64,000 bases of DNA from Roseibium sp. HPY-6 (GTDB lineage: Bacteria > Pseudomonadota > Alphaproteobacteria > Rhizobiales > Stappiaceae), in the NCBI RefSeq assembly GCF_040530035.1, contig NZ_JBEWCD010000002.1:2711793-2775792 (forward strand), given 5' to 3'. Shown piece after piece: positions 25,305 to 34,619 of this stretch. Made by a program: the position numbers and the translations under genes. The number at the start of each line of letters is the position of its first letter. Within the stretch, counting starts at the first letter, position 1. The notes below the pieces were generated by a model that was not told the origin of the DNA, searched no databases, and worked only from the letters and a program-made list of their open reading frames with translations.

Positions 25305-26843
25305 CTAGACGTTGCTGTCCGGGAACGATGCCTTGCGTTCGGCAATATAGGCCAAGAGGGCCTCGTCAATTGCCGGGTCAAGTTCCGGTCCGGTGTAGGA
25401 CCTGAGCATTTCCTTCCACTTGGAATTCGCCCGCCAGGCCGCATCCAGTTCGCCGTCGGCAAGCCATTGCTCGTAGGAATTGTTGTCGGCGATCGCGGAG
25501 CGATAGAACGCGCTTTCAAAGTTGCGCTGCGTGTGTGCTGCGCCAAGAAAGTGGCCGCCCGGCCCGACTTCCTGCAACGCATCCATCGCAAGTGTTTCGT
25601 CCGTCACGTCGATACCTTTTGCCAGCACATGCATCATGCCGAGCTGGTCTGCATCCATGACGAATTTCTCGTAAGACGAGCACAGACCGCCCTCCAGCCA
25701 GCCTGCAGAGTGGAGCGCGAAATTCACTCCTGACTGGAGTGTCGCCAGGATCGTTTGCGCCGATTCCTGCGCCGATTGCGCGTCCGGCAGTTTGGACGCG
25801 GTGAACGAGCCGCCCGACCGGAACGGCAAGTTGAGACGGCGGGCGAGTTTGGCGGCGCCGTTCAGAAGCAGGGACCCTTCAGGGCTGCCGAATGTAGGGG
25901 CACCGGATTGCATGGAGATGGAGCTCACGAAAGCGCCGAAAACGACCGGTGCACCAGGGCGGATCAACTGTGTCAGCGCGCAACCGGCCATGGCTTCGCA
26001 AAGGACCTGTGACAGCGTACCGGCGACGGTGACGGGGCTCATGGCACCAGCAAGAATGAACGGCGACACGATGCAAGCCTGATTGTTTCGCGCGTAAACC
26101 TTTAGCGCACCAAGCATTGTCGCATCGAAGACCAGTGGGGAATTGGCGTTGATCAGCTGGATCATGACGCAGTTCCGGTCGACGAAATCCTCACCAAAGG
26201 CGATCTGCGCCATCTTGACCGAATCTTCCGCGCGCTCTGGTGCGGTCACCGAGCCCATGAACGGCTTGTCGCTGTATTTGATATGGGAATAGACCATATC
26301 GAAGTGACGCTTGTTTACCGGCAGATCGACCGGCTCGCAGACAGTGCCCCCCGAGTGATGCATCCACGGAGACATGTAGGCCAATTTGACGAAGTTTCGG
26401 AAGTCCTCAATCGTGCCGTAGCGGCGCCCCTGGTCAAGGTCGGTGACGAAAGGGGGGCCGTAAACCGGAGCGAACACCAGATTGTTGCCACCGATCTCGA
26501 CATTTCGCGCCGAGTTGCGCGCATGTTGGGTGAATTGCGACGGCGCCGTTTTCAGAATCTCGCGCAGCATTCCTTTTGGAAAACGCACGCGCTCGCCATC
26601 AACTTCTGCACCGGCCTTTTTCCAGATGCTGAGGACTTCCGGATCTTCCCTGAACTCAAGCCCGATTTCCGCCAGAATCCGGTCGGCGTTGGCTTCAATC
26701 TTCTCGACGCCTTCCTCGCTGAGAACGTCATAAACGGGCAATTTTCTGGAAATGTAGGGGACGGCCTGGCCCGCGGGACCCGCTTGCCTGCGTTCGCGGC
26801 GGGCGGATCGACCTCGACGGCCTGACGTGGCAGCGTCTGACAT
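25305..26843 (-). CDS. mttB: MttB-family (trimethylamine/glycine betaine:corrinoid) methyltransferase, non-pyrrolysine
   Basis: A 512-residue soluble protein of the COG5598 MttB superfamily. An Arg-rich N-terminal tail is followed by a TIM-barrel methyltransferase with GGNNLVFAPVYGPPFV, GSVTAPERAEDS, SPVTVAGTLSQVL, GAFVSSISMQSGAP and LQEVGPGGHFLGA. The frame is read through with no internal amber codon, so it is a non-pyrrolysine homologue. Characterised relatives (MtgB) move a methyl group from glycine betaine or another quaternary amine to a corrinoid protein. No corrinoid protein or activase gene is in this window. Divergent neighbours are DMGDH-like and Bmt genes, supporting a betaine-type substrate. 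GGAG precedes the ATG. Confidence 0.88.
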   Translation of the reverse strand: MSDAATSGRRGRSARRERRQAGPAGQAVPYISRKLPVYDVLSEEGVEKIEANADRILAEIGLEFREDPEVLSIWKKAGAEVDGERVRFPKGMLREILKTAPSQFTQHARNSARNVEIGGNNLVFAPVYGPPFVTDLDQGRRYGTIEDFRNFVKLAYMSPWMHHSGGTVCEPVDLPVNKRHFDMVYSHIKYSDKPFMGSVTAPERAEDSVKMAQIAFGEDFVDRNCVMIQLINANSPLVFDATMLGALKVYARNNQACIVSPFILAGAMSPVTVAGTLSQVLCEAMAGCALTQLIRPGAPVVFGAFVSSISMQSGAPTFGSPEGSLLLNGAAKLARRLNLPFRSGGSFTASKLPDAQSAQESAQTILATLQSGVNFALHSAGWLEGGLCSSYEKFVMDADQLGMMHVLAKGIDVTDETLAMDALQEVGPGGHFLGAAHTQRNFESAFYRSAIADNNSYEQWLADGELDAAWRANSKWKEMLRSYTGPELDPAIDEALLAYIAERKASFPDSNV

Positions 26844-27345
26844 TTATTCAGCTCCAAAGGTGGTTTTTAAGTTTGGCGTAGTCTTTCTCAGGCTCTCAAT
26901 CAACCCGGCTCCAGATACGTCGCACTTTGCTATAAATACGTCATGTCACTTACTTGATGGAGTTTATCCCGCAAGTCCTTTCGCTTCAAAAATGAATTCC
27001 CGAACCCGTTTATACCGCTTTTCGGTCATCCAGTCTGGATCAAGCGGAGCGACCACGACGGAACGCCCCTGATTTTGAGGTCACACGCTCACAACAAGCA
27101 TCAATTTCGACAAACGCTTGATTGGAATTACGCCTGCCGTGTCGTTGGGATAATGCCGCCGTGACGCAATCAAGCTATTTCAGGTGTCGATCTGTCGCGA
27201 TACTGCCAGCCGAAGATCGGAAATCGGCACGTGCCTGTTGGCACAAAAGGCCGTATGTCTGTCACTACAATCCGTTGCGTGGGCTTCAGGCTTGCGCACG
27301 CGGCAAGCTGCTTGCCGCTTGCACGTTTTTGAAAAGGAATGGGAC
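26844..27345. other. 500-base divergent control region of mttB and the DMGDH-like gene
   Basis: No credible gene: the frame from 27184 joins the oxidoreductase in phase but has no family similarity before residue 55. The region must hold both promoters. A hairpin GCGGCAAG (27300-27307) / CTTGCCGC (27311-27318) lies 28 bases before the oxidoreductase ATG and its AAGGAA ribosome binding site, where it could affect translation. No regulator gene is adjacent, and I do not recognise a riboswitch. Confidence 0.45.
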
Positions 27346-29907
27346 ATGTCAGCGTTTCCTGACAGGGCAAAGGTCGTCATCGTCGGTTTGGGTGGGATCG
27401 TTGGTGCATCGGTCGCGCATCACCTCCTGGAGCGCGGTTGGGACGATGTTGTGGGCATCGACAAGTCCGGCATACCGACCGACATAGGATCAACAGCCCA
27501 TGCGTCTGACTTCTGTTACACGACGAGCCACGATTACCTGTCCGTCTGGACGACACAATATTCCATCGAATTCTTTGACAAAATGGGCCATTACGCCCGT
27601 GTCGGCGGTTTGGAAGTTGCGCGCACGGGTGACGACACCTGGATGGAGGAAATCAAGCGCAAGGTGACCTCCGGCAAGGCGTTTGGAACGAACGTGCGCC
27701 TTGTGAACCCGTCTGAGATCAAGGAACTGTTTCCGCTTATAGAAGAAGACATGGTTCAGGGCGGAATGTTCGATCCCGATGCGGGCCTGGTTATCCCGCG
27801 ATCACAAACCGTCGCCGGAAAACTCGTCGACATGGCGGAACAGACCGGCAAGCTAAAGGCGTTTGCCAACACGCCGGCGAAATCGCTCATCGTTGAGGAT
27901 GGCCGGATCAAGGGCGTCGTTACCCATCGCGGTACCATCATGGCCGATCATGTCATCGTATGTGCGGGTTTGTGGGGCCGCCAGATTGCCGAGATGGTTG
28001 GCGAGGATCTCCCGGTCATGCCGGTCGACCACCCACTGACTTTTTTCGGTCCCTACAACGAATTCGAAGGGACCGGCAAAGACATCGGGTATCCGCTCCT
28101 GCGCGATCAGGGGAATTCCGCCTATATGCGTGATACCGGCGATCCGAAGACCTCAGAGGGCGGTCAGATCGAGTGGGGTTACTACGAGACGAACGAGCCG
28201 CGCATGTGCCATCCGCGTGACCTTCTGGAGAAGGACCAGGCCCGCTTGTCACCCTCACAGCGCGACCTTGAGATGGAGCAGGTGATTGAGCCGCTCGAGC
28301 GTGCCATGGAATTGACGCCGATCCTTGGCGAGCTGGGATACAATGAGGGGCATTCCTACAACGGCCTGTTGCAGGTGTCTGCCGCCGGTGGTCCGTCTTG
28401 CGGTGAAAGCCAGAAAGTGCGCGGACTGTGGTACTGCGTTGCCATCTGGGTCAAGGATGGCCCGGGCTACGGCAAACTCATCGCCGACTGGCTTACCGAC
28501 GGGCGCACCGAGATCGACCACGCAACGATCGACTACTCGCGCTTCTATGCGCACCAAATGACCGAAGAGTTCATCGCCGGTCGCTGCTACGAGGCCGCGC
28601 AGAAGATTTACTTCCCGGCGATCCATCCGCGCGAACCCTATGCGAGCGGCAGGGGCGTCAAACGCTCTCCGTTCTATGAGCGGGAAGTGGAACTTGGCGG
28701 CCATTTCATGGAGCTTGGAGGCTGGGAGCGAGCGCACGGCTACGCCGCAAACGAGCACCTTCTGGAAAAATACGGCAACAGGGTCCCGGTGCGCGAGGCC
28801 GAATGGGACAATCGCCATTTCTGGCGCGTTTCAAACGCCGAACAGCTGGCCATGAGCGATGACTGCGGCATCATCAACCTGTCGCATTTCTACATGTTCG
28901 ACGTTGAGGGACCGGATCACGTTGACCTGATGGAGTGGCTGTGCGCCGCGAGAATCGGAGGTGACAAGAATATCGGTAAGGGGATCTACACCCACTTCCT
29001 GGACGACGAAGGCAATGTGCGCGCCGATCTCACCGTTTTCCGCATGGAAGACCGCTGCCGTATCGTCGATGGCGCCGATGCCGGGCCGCGTGACTATCAC
29101 TACGTTAAACGCGTCGCCGAGGATAAGGGTTACGACGTCACCGTGACGGACGTGAGCGAGCAGTTTACCACGATTGGCATCTGGGGCCCCAACGCGCGCG
29201 ACAACTTGAAGAAGGTCGTTTCCGATCCTGCATCGCTTGATCCGGAGAACTTCCCCTTTGCCGCAATCCGGCAGATTGAAATCGCCGGCAAGCCGGTCTC
29301 AGCGCTGCGTCTTTCCTATGTTGGCGAGCAGGGGTGGGAACTGCACATGAAATACGAGGATGGTCTCGCTGTGTGGGACGCCTTGCGCGCAGAAGGCATC
29401 ATGGCGGTCGGTGTCGAGACCTATGCCAACTCGCGCCGCATGGAAAAGAGCCTGCGCCTGCAGAACGCGGACCTCCTGACCCAATATAATCTCTATGAGT
29501 CGGATCTAGCCCGTCCGAAGGTCAAGGAGGCCGATTTCCGGGGCAAGGCAAAGCATCTGGAGTACCGCGCACGGGACAAGCAGCTTGCTGCACTCTGCAC
29601 GCTGGTCATGACGGAAAACACCGATGCCAACGGGGTCAAGCGGTATCCGGTTGGCGCGATGCCCGTCATGGACCCTGATACCGGCAAGACGCTTGTCGAC
29701 GGTCTCGGACGCATTTCCTACACGACTTCGGTCGCTTACGGTCCGACGATCGGCAAGAATATCGCGTTGGCCTATCTGCCCGAGGACTATTGCCAGGTCG
29801 GACGGAAACTGAACGTCGAATACATGTCGGAGACCTATCCGGTCGAAGTCGCGGGCGTCGGTTACCAGCCACTTTATGACCCGGAGAACCTGAAACCGAG
29901 AAGCTGA
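27346..29907 (+). CDS. Dimethylglycine dehydrogenase-like FAD/aminomethyltransferase protein
   Basis: 853 residues from the ATG at 27346, preceded by AAGGAA. Residues ~8-400 are a DAO-type FAD domain (VIVGLGGIVGAS; STAHASD, where His52 is the likely covalent FAD site), followed by an FAO_M linker. The second half (~430-853) is a GcvT-like tetrahydrofolate-binding aminomethyltransferase fold with SYVGEQGWELHM and ANSRRMEKSLR. Proteins of this layout oxidatively demethylate N,N-dimethylglycine or sarcosine and pass the methylene group to THF. Being beside Bmt and mttB favours dimethylglycine, the product of betaine demethylation. The electron acceptor is not clear; related sarcosine-dehydrogenase-like enzymes cannot be excluded. 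Confidence 0.88.
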   Translation: MSAFPDRAKVVIVGLGGIVGASVAHHLLERGWDDVVGIDKSGIPTDIGSTAHASDFCYTTSHDYLSVWTTQYSIEFFDKMGHYARVGGLEVARTGDDTWMEEIKRKVTSGKAFGTNVRLVNPSEIKELFPLIEEDMVQGGMFDPDAGLVIPRSQTVAGKLVDMAEQTGKLKAFANTPAKSLIVEDGRIKGVVTHRGTIMADHVIVCAGLWGRQIAEMVGEDLPVMPVDHPLTFFGPYNEFEGTGKDIGYPLLRDQGNSAYMRDTGDPKTSEGGQIEWGYYETNEPRMCHPRDLLEKDQARLSPSQRDLEMEQVIEPLERAMELTPILGELGYNEGHSYNGLLQVSAAGGPSCGESQKVRGLWYCVAIWVKDGPGYGKLIADWLTDGRTEIDHATIDYSRFYAHQMTEEFIAGRCYEAAQKIYFPAIHPREPYASGRGVKRSPFYEREVELGGHFMELGGWERAHGYAANEHLLEKYGNRVPVREAEWDNRHFWRVSNAEQLAMSDDCGIINLSHFYMFDVEGPDHVDLMEWLCAARIGGDKNIGKGIYTHFLDDEGNVRADLTVFRMEDRCRIVDGADAGPRDYHYVKRVAEDKGYDVTVTDVSEQFTTIGIWGPNARDNLKKVVSDPASLDPENFPFAAIRQIEIAGKPVSALRLSYVGEQGWELHMKYEDGLAVWDALRAEGIMAVGVETYANSRRMEKSLRLQNADLLTQYNLYESDLARPKVKEADFRGKAKHLEYRARDKQLAALCTLVMTENTDANGVKRYPVGAMPVMDPDTGKTLVDGLGRISYTTSVAYGPTIGKNIALAYLPEDYCQVGRKLNVEYMSETYPVEVAGVGYQPLYDPENLKPRS

Positions 29908-29983
29908 CAAGACACGATCCTCATCATGCTTGCGTGTTCTCCAAACTCGGCTTAAAGGGATCACCGGATTCAAAGATAACAAG

Positions 29984-30005
29984 CCCGCGTGGACGTCCAC
30001 GCGGG
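29984..30005 (+). terminator. Perfect 22-bp hairpin between the DMGDH-like gene and bmt
   Basis: CCCGCGTGGAC is followed directly by its complement GTCCACGCGGG, then TTCTG. It falls 76 bases after the oxidoreductase stop and 43 before the bmt start. The U-tract is poor, so it may be a partial terminator or attenuator that lowers bmt expression, or an mRNA-end stabiliser. Confidence 0.55.
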
Positions 30006-30048
30006 TTCTGCCATTTCAGGCACAAGCCTTAGACTGAAAGACTGCCAC

Positions 30049-31080
30049 ATGTCTAAACTGGAAGACCTCTTGGCCAGCAAGGGTGCGCTCCTTGCCGATG
30101 GTGCAACGGGCACGAACCTCTTCGATATGGGTCTTGTTTCCGGAGACGCGCCTGAGCTCTGGAATACGGACGAGCCCGACAAGATCCGGGCACTGCATCA
30201 GTCATTCGTTGACGCTGGCGCTGACATCATCCTGACGAATACATTCGGCTGCAACAGGCACCGTCTCAAGCTTCACAATGCCGAGGGCAGGGTGAAGGAA
30301 CTCAACATCGCCGGCGTACAGCTTGCGCGAGAAGTTGCAGCGACTGTTGAGCGTGAGGTTTTGATTGGAGGGTCGATCGGCCCGACCGGTGAACTCTTCC
30401 AGCCTCTTGGCGCGCTCAGCTACGAAGACGGCGTTGAAGCATTCCGGGAACAGATCGACGGTCTCCTGGAAGGCGGTGCCGACGTCCTCTGGGCGGAGAC
30501 GATGTCAGCCGTTGAGGAGATGAAAGCGGTTGCCGAGGCGGCCAAGGATTTCGACCTCCCGCTCGTGATCACGGCGAGCTTCGATACTGCAGGCAAGACC
30601 ATGATGGGTCTGGCGCCCAAGGGGCTTGGGGATCTGCAGTCGCAATTTGCCTGCACACCGGTTGCTATCGGCTCCAATTGCGGCGTCGGCGCGTCGGATC
30701 TTCTGGCAGCGATCATGGAGATAACCGAAGCCTATCCGAATGCCGTTGTTGTTGCGAAGGCCAACTGCGGCATCCCACAGATCCAGGGCGACGAGGTCGT
30801 CTATACCGGCACACCGGAACTGATGGCGAAATACACCCACAAGGCGCTGAACGCAGGTGCCCGGATCATTGGCGGATGCTGCGGCACATCGGCAGCTCAT
30901 CTGGCGGCGATGCGCAACGCGATCGACACGCACACCGCCGGAGACCGCCCGACACTGGAAGAGGTGCTGAACGATATCGGGCCTCTGGTATCTCCGCCGA
31001 ACAAGGCCGCCGATGCCGCCCGCGCCGAAAGTGAAGCTTCGCCGACGTCCGGTCGGCGTCGCGGCCGCAGACGCGCTTGA
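30049..31080 (+). CDS. bmt: Betaine-homocysteine S-methyltransferase
   Basis: 343 residues from ATG 30049; a longer frame to 29989 would run through the hairpin and is rejected. The protein is a homocysteine-binding TIM barrel: LLADGATGTNLFDMG, ADIILTNTFGCNR, GGSIGPTGELFQPLG, GSNCGVGASDLL, and the zinc-ligand Cys pair in IIGGCCGTSAAHL. Such enzymes transfer a methyl group from glycine betaine to homocysteine, giving methionine and dimethylglycine. Sinorhizobium Bmt is the nearest described relative. The C-terminal ~30 residues are Ala/Pro-rich and end in RRRGRRRA, an odd basic tail. The upstream dehydrogenase would consume the dimethylglycine produced. Confidence 0.88.
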   Translation: MSKLEDLLASKGALLADGATGTNLFDMGLVSGDAPELWNTDEPDKIRALHQSFVDAGADIILTNTFGCNRHRLKLHNAEGRVKELNIAGVQLAREVAATVEREVLIGGSIGPTGELFQPLGALSYEDGVEAFREQIDGLLEGGADVLWAETMSAVEEMKAVAEAAKDFDLPLVITASFDTAGKTMMGLAPKGLGDLQSQFACTPVAIGSNCGVGASDLLAAIMEITEAYPNAVVVAKANCGIPQIQGDEVVYTGTPELMAKYTHKALNAGARIIGGCCGTSAAHLAAMRNAIDTHTAGDRPTLEEVLNDIGPLVSPPNKAADAARAESEASPTSGRRRGRRRA

Positions 31081-31102
31081 CGCTGCGCATAAGTCCCAAA
31101 AG

Positions 31103-31126
31103 GCGCCCGCTCGCGGGCGCTTTTTT
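31103..31126 (+). terminator. Rho-independent terminator of bmt
   Basis: GCGCCCGC (31103-31110) and GCGGGCGC (31113-31120) form an 8-bp GC stem, followed by six T. A textbook terminator 22 bases past the bmt stop. Confidence 0.92.
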
Positions 31127-31153
31127 GTTTCCAGAACAGGATCCGGTTCCGGC

Positions 31154-31651
31154 TCAACAATTTCCGGCTTTCGTGTCGTCAAAAGAACTGCTCGTTTCTT
31201 TCAGCGACGCCGAGACGATCCCCATGGGCTCATAGGGCGGGTCTGTCTGCATGCCGAGATTGGTCATGTGGATTTTGTAACACCCGGTATAGACCTTGGA
31301 TTTTCCGTCGGTCTGAACCGCCTCGATAACCACAGGCAGCGCCCAATAGATTTGACCGGCGCCCGGATCGGGTGCTGTCGAACCGAATTTCACCGAAACG
31401 GACTTGGTATCGGCATACCCTTTGGCCCATTCATCAAAGTCCTGGGGCGCTGAGCCTTGTTTGAAGTAACCGTAAGCCTGGACGTAGTACCGGTTGTTGA
31501 TTGCGTAATAGTAGCTCTCGATCAGCTTCTGCGGTGTGGACCGGTCATCCATATAGGTCCACTGTTGCGATGCAGATGAACCTGAAACGGCACAAAGTAA
31601 TACGAGAGCAAGCGCCGGGGTCGTGAGTTTGGAATAGGGCCACCGTGGCAT
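31154..31651 (-). CDS. Exported protein of unknown function
   Basis: A 165-residue protein with a signal peptide (TTPALALVLLCAVSGSSAS). The mature region begins with DDRSTPQKLIESYYYAINNRYYVQAYGYF, which reads like the first helix of an NTF2/SnoaL-type fold. It later has YTGCYKIHM and a C-terminal Cys that could form a disulfide. I do not recognise a named family. GGAGAG lies before the ATG. It converges with bmt across the terminator and is transcribed alone. Confidence 0.75.
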   Translation of the reverse strand: MPRWPYSKLTTPALALVLLCAVSGSSASQQWTYMDDRSTPQKLIESYYYAINNRYYVQAYGYFKQGSAPQDFDEWAKGYADTKSVSVKFGSTAPDPGAGQIYWALPVVIEAVQTDGKSKVYTGCYKIHMTNLGMQTDPPYEPMGIVSASLKETSSSFDDTKAGNC

Positions 31652-31880
31652 CAGTCTCTCCGTTTAGAACATGCTGCGGTCGGTCACTTGGCCGGTAGGT
31701 TTGCAAACCGGTCGTTTCGACTGGGAGTTTGGGCTCGTGACTTTGATAGGACAGTGAAGGTCGCACTCGCGTGAGTCAAAGGATCTTCCAGTCCATAGAC
31801 TGTCAACTGGAAAAGATGGGTTCTGGCAGCCTGAGGCGATCACCAAACCCGGCGGCCACACTGTTGATGCGGAAACGTCA

Positions 31881-32849
31881 ATGAACGAAGCCTCAGGCGC
31901 GTTGACACCAAAGACCGTTCAAGGGATTGCGTTCCTGGTTCTCGGTCTCGCTGTATTTTCCTTGCAGGATGTGATCATGAAACTGTTCAGCAGCTCGATC
32001 GCTCTGCAGGAGGTTATCTTCTTGCGCGGTGTGCTGATGCTGGCGATCATCGGCGTGCTGATTTACCAAAACGGTGGTCGCCGAGCTTTTGTCACACAAA
32101 GGTTGTTCTTGTGCCTTTTCCGCGGGCTAGCCGGATTTCTTTGCTTCACGACGTTTTCGATGGCCTTGGCCGTTCTGCCTCTCGCGGACGCCATGCCGCT
32201 TTACTACACCAGCCCTTTGTTCGTTGTTTTGCTTGCCGCACCATTCTTAGGCGAACGCGTTGGAATCAAGAGCTTGATTGCGATTCTGGTTGGTTTCGCG
32301 GGCGTGATCCTGGTTGCAAGACCCAGCCTTCGGGGCGTTGAACCCGCCATGTTTCTGGCGCTTGTCGCGGCGATATCTTACAGCGCGCAAAGTCTTTTAG
32401 CCCGCAAACTCGGTGCAACGGAAAGCGCGTTGACGATGACCTTCTATTCGCAAGTCGCCTTCGTCTTGCTGAGTGGAACCACCGCGCTTGTCTTTGGTGC
32501 GGGCGGCCTTGACCAATTCGATCATCCCAGTTTCCAGTACCTTTTTCGCGCCTGGACGCTTCCGACGCCGGAGCAGGTATTTCTGATCGGATTGCTGGGG
32601 ATCATTGGCACGATCGGGTTTCTTTGTATCAGTCAGGCATACCGGCTCGGGAAGGCGAGTCTCGTCGCGCCGTTTGAATACAGTTCACTGCCTTATGCGG
32701 TCTTCTGGGGATGGCTCTTCTGGGGGGCGATACCCGGAGGGCTCACAATTGCTGGCAGCTTGCTCATCGTCGCGGGAGGAGTGTATGCGTTGAACGGCGA
32801 GCTTTGGCGCAAAGAAACAAAAATGCAATCTGGAGAGCGAGCCCAATGA
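31881..32849 (+). CDS. EamA/DMT-family transporter
   Basis: 322 residues with ten predicted membrane helices in two EamA repeats (about 12-140 and 155-300). Typical features are FSLQDVIMKLFSSSIALQEVIFLRG in the first helices and the YTSPLFVVLLAAPFLGERVG end of the first repeat, with FEYSSLPYAVFWGWLFWG in the second. The family exports metabolites, amino acids or drugs across the inner membrane. Nothing nearby fixes the substrate. Confidence 0.9.
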   Translation: MNEASGALTPKTVQGIAFLVLGLAVFSLQDVIMKLFSSSIALQEVIFLRGVLMLAIIGVLIYQNGGRRAFVTQRLFLCLFRGLAGFLCFTTFSMALAVLPLADAMPLYYTSPLFVVLLAAPFLGERVGIKSLIAILVGFAGVILVARPSLRGVEPAMFLALVAAISYSAQSLLARKLGATESALTMTFYSQVAFVLLSGTTALVFGAGGLDQFDHPSFQYLFRAWTLPTPEQVFLIGLLGIIGTIGFLCISQAYRLGKASLVAPFEYSSLPYAVFWGWLFWGAIPGGLTIAGSLLIVAGGVYALNGELWRKETKMQSGERAQ

Positions 32850-32948
32850 CCAGTTCCCCAAAAGCGGCACTTGCTTTCAGCTTGTTTTGACGTTTACGTA
32901 AAAGCAAGTCGAGGAAGCGGCGTTTTTTGAACGAAGTAGGGGGAGCCG

Positions 32949-33374
32949 ATGCAGCCGGTTATGTCAGCTCAGGAGATCGTCGGATTTCTTGATAAGGAGT
33001 TTCCGCAGATCCACGCCGGCGGGCGCGCCTATTCCATCGAAAGCGTTTCTCCGGGCGAGGCCGTCATGCGGCTAACGGCAACCGACCGGCATCTTCGTCC
33101 GGGCGGCACGATATCCGGGCCTTCCATGATGGCGCTCGCGGATCTGGCGGCCTATGTGGTGATCCTTGCCCATATTGGTCCGGTTGCGCTCGCAGTCACG
33201 ACCAATTTCAACATCAATTTTCTGCGCAAGCCCGCACAGGGCGACCTGCTCGGCACGTGCCGTCTCCTGAAGCTCGGCAAGCGGTTGGCCGTTGTTGAGT
33301 GCGGCATCGCTGGGGAAGGGGAAGAGGATCTGGTTGCCCATGCAACGGCAACTTATTCCGTTCCGCCGCGCTGA
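32949..33374 (+). CDS. PaaI-type hotdog thioesterase
   Basis: 141 residues, a single hotdog fold of the PaaI/YdiI group that hydrolyses acyl- or aryl-CoA. Visible are RPGGTISGPSMMALADLAAYVV, the catalytic helix with its Asp, and TTNFNINFLRKPAQGDLLG in the following strands. GGGGGAG lies close before the ATG. It lies between the EamA gene and the rplM promoter. Physiological substrate unknown. Confidence 0.9.
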   Translation: MQPVMSAQEIVGFLDKEFPQIHAGGRAYSIESVSPGEAVMRLTATDRHLRPGGTISGPSMMALADLAAYVVILAHIGPVALAVTTNFNINFLRKPAQGDLLGTCRLLKLGKRLAVVECGIAGEGEEDLVAHATATYSVPPR

Positions 33375-33420
33375 TGAAGGAGCCGCGCCTGGGATAGAAC
33401 GAAAAAAGTGGCGATATAAT

Positions 33421-33443
33421 ACGGTAATATAATACCGTTTTTA
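33421..33443 (+). terminator. AT-rich hairpin downstream of the thioesterase gene
   Basis: ACGGTA (33421-33426) and TACCGT (33433-33438) pair around ATATAA and are followed by TTTTTAT. The T-run fits a terminator for the thioesterase gene, though the stem is short. Confidence 0.5.
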
Positions 33444-33494
33444 TAACGCATTGAATCCAATAATTAAATCAGCGTGACTTGCGTAAATTCGGTC

Positions 33495-33523
33495 TTGACG
33501 GTCCTGTTGCACCGGCGTATAAG
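33495..33523 (+). promoter_or_regulatory. Sigma-70-type promoter of rplM-rpsI
   Basis: TTGACG at 33495-33500 and TATAAG at 33518-33523 are separated by exactly 17 bases, a near-consensus housekeeping promoter as expected for ribosomal protein genes. It leaves an mRNA leader of about 80 bases before the rplM ATG. Confidence 0.85.
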
Positions 33524-33610
33524 CTGCCTCGAACGAATTCAGGGTCCGTTCGCTGGCTCATTTGATGCCGCGCGGGCCCTTTCTTTAACCGACCAAGTTG
33601 GATCAATCAC

Positions 33611-34078
33611 ATGAAGACCTTCTCTGCCAAGCCGGCTGAGGTCGAGAAAAAGTGGATCTTGATCGACGCAGAAGGCATGGTTGTCGGCCGTCTCGCCGCC
33701 TACATTGCCAATCACCTGCGCGGCAAGCATCTGCCGACCTACACGCCGCATGTCGACACCGGTGACAACATCGTCGTCATCAATGCCGACAAGGTGGTTC
33801 TCACCGGCCGCAAGTATGACAACAAGAAATACTACTGGCACACCGGTCACCCGGGCGGCATCAAGGAGCGCACCGCACGCGGTATCCTGGAAGGCCGTTT
33901 TCCGGAGCGCGTTCTGGAAAAAGCCGTTCAGCGCATGATGCCGGGCGGTCCGCTTTCCAACAAGCAGCTGAAGAACCTCAAGGTCTACGCTGGTCCGAAC
34001 CACCCGCATGAAGCTCAGTCGCCGGAATTGGTCGACGTGAAGGGCCTCAACGCAAAGAATGACGGCAAGAGGGCTTAA
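33611..34078 (+). CDS. rplM: 50S ribosomal protein L13
   Basis: 155 residues, slightly longer than E. coli L13 and usual for alphaproteobacteria. It is an early-assembly protein of the large subunit. Recognised by [20 protein letters not shown], the [12 protein letters not shown] block, [11 protein letters not shown], and [18 protein letters not shown]. It is co-transcribed with rpsI, whose start follows two bases after the stop, from the strong promoter at 33495-33523. Confidence 0.98.
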   Translation: MKTFSAKPAEVEKKWILIDAEGMVVGRLAAYIANHLRGKHLPTYTPHVDTGDNIVVINADKVVLTGRKYDNKKYYWHTGHPGGIKERTARGILEGRFPERVLEKAVQRMMPGGPLSNKQLKNLKVYAGPNHPHEAQSPELVDVKGLNAKNDGKRA

Positions 34079-34080
34079 CA

Positions 34081-34557
34081 ATGGCTGAGCTGCAATCCCT
34101 GGAAGAACTGGGCGGTGCGGTCGAAACCGCAGCCCCCGAAGCACCTGTCCACGTTCAGAAACTGGACGCACAGGGCCGCGCATACGCAACCGGCAAGCGT
34201 AAAGACGCGATTGCCCGCGTCTGGATCAAGCCGGGCACCGGCAAGATCTCCGTCAACGGCAAGGACTTCACCGAATATTTCGCACGTCCTGTCCTGCAGA
34301 TGATCCTGCGTCAGCCGATCATGCTGACCGACCGTGACGGCCAGTATGACGTCATTGCCACCGTCACCGGTGGTGGTCTGTCCGGTCAGGCCGGCGCTGT
34401 GCGCCACGGCCTCTCCAAGGCCCTGACGCATTACGAGCCTGAACTGCGCGGCATCCTGAAGAAAAACGGCTTCCTCACCCGCGACGCCCGCGTCGTTGAG
34501 CGTAAGAAGTTCGGTAAGCGCAAGGCCCGTCGGTCGTTCCAGTTCTCCAAGCGTTAA
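34081..34557 (+). CDS. rpsI: 30S ribosomal protein S9
   Basis: 158 residues. The N-terminal ~35 residues are an alphaproteobacterial extension; the S9 core starts at [21 protein letters not shown]. The C-terminus is the conserved basic tail ending QFSKR, which reaches the ribosomal P site. It is the second gene of the rplM-rpsI pair and is followed by a terminator. Confidence 0.98.
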   Translation: MAELQSLEELGGAVETAAPEAPVHVQKLDAQGRAYATGKRKDAIARVWIKPGTGKISVNGKDFTEYFARPVLQMILRQPIMLTDRDGQYDVIATVTGGGLSGQAGAVRHGLSKALTHYEPELRGILKKNGFLTRDARVVERKKFGKRKARRSFQFSKR

Positions 34558-34589
34558 TCGCCGGACAAACTGGTCACCAAGACATGAAG

Positions 34590-34619
34590 AACCCGCTGGA
34601 GAAATCCGGCGGGTTTTTT
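34590..34619 (+). terminator. Terminator of rplM-rpsI
   Basis: ACCCGC-TGGA and TCCG-GCGGGT form an interrupted stem around GAAA, followed by TTTTTTG, about 35 bases past the rpsI stop. Confidence 0.85.

Noticed and set aside
26844..27345. Glycine or other riboswitch before the DMGDH-like gene
   Set aside because: No recognisable conserved riboswitch core; only a simple hairpin is seen.
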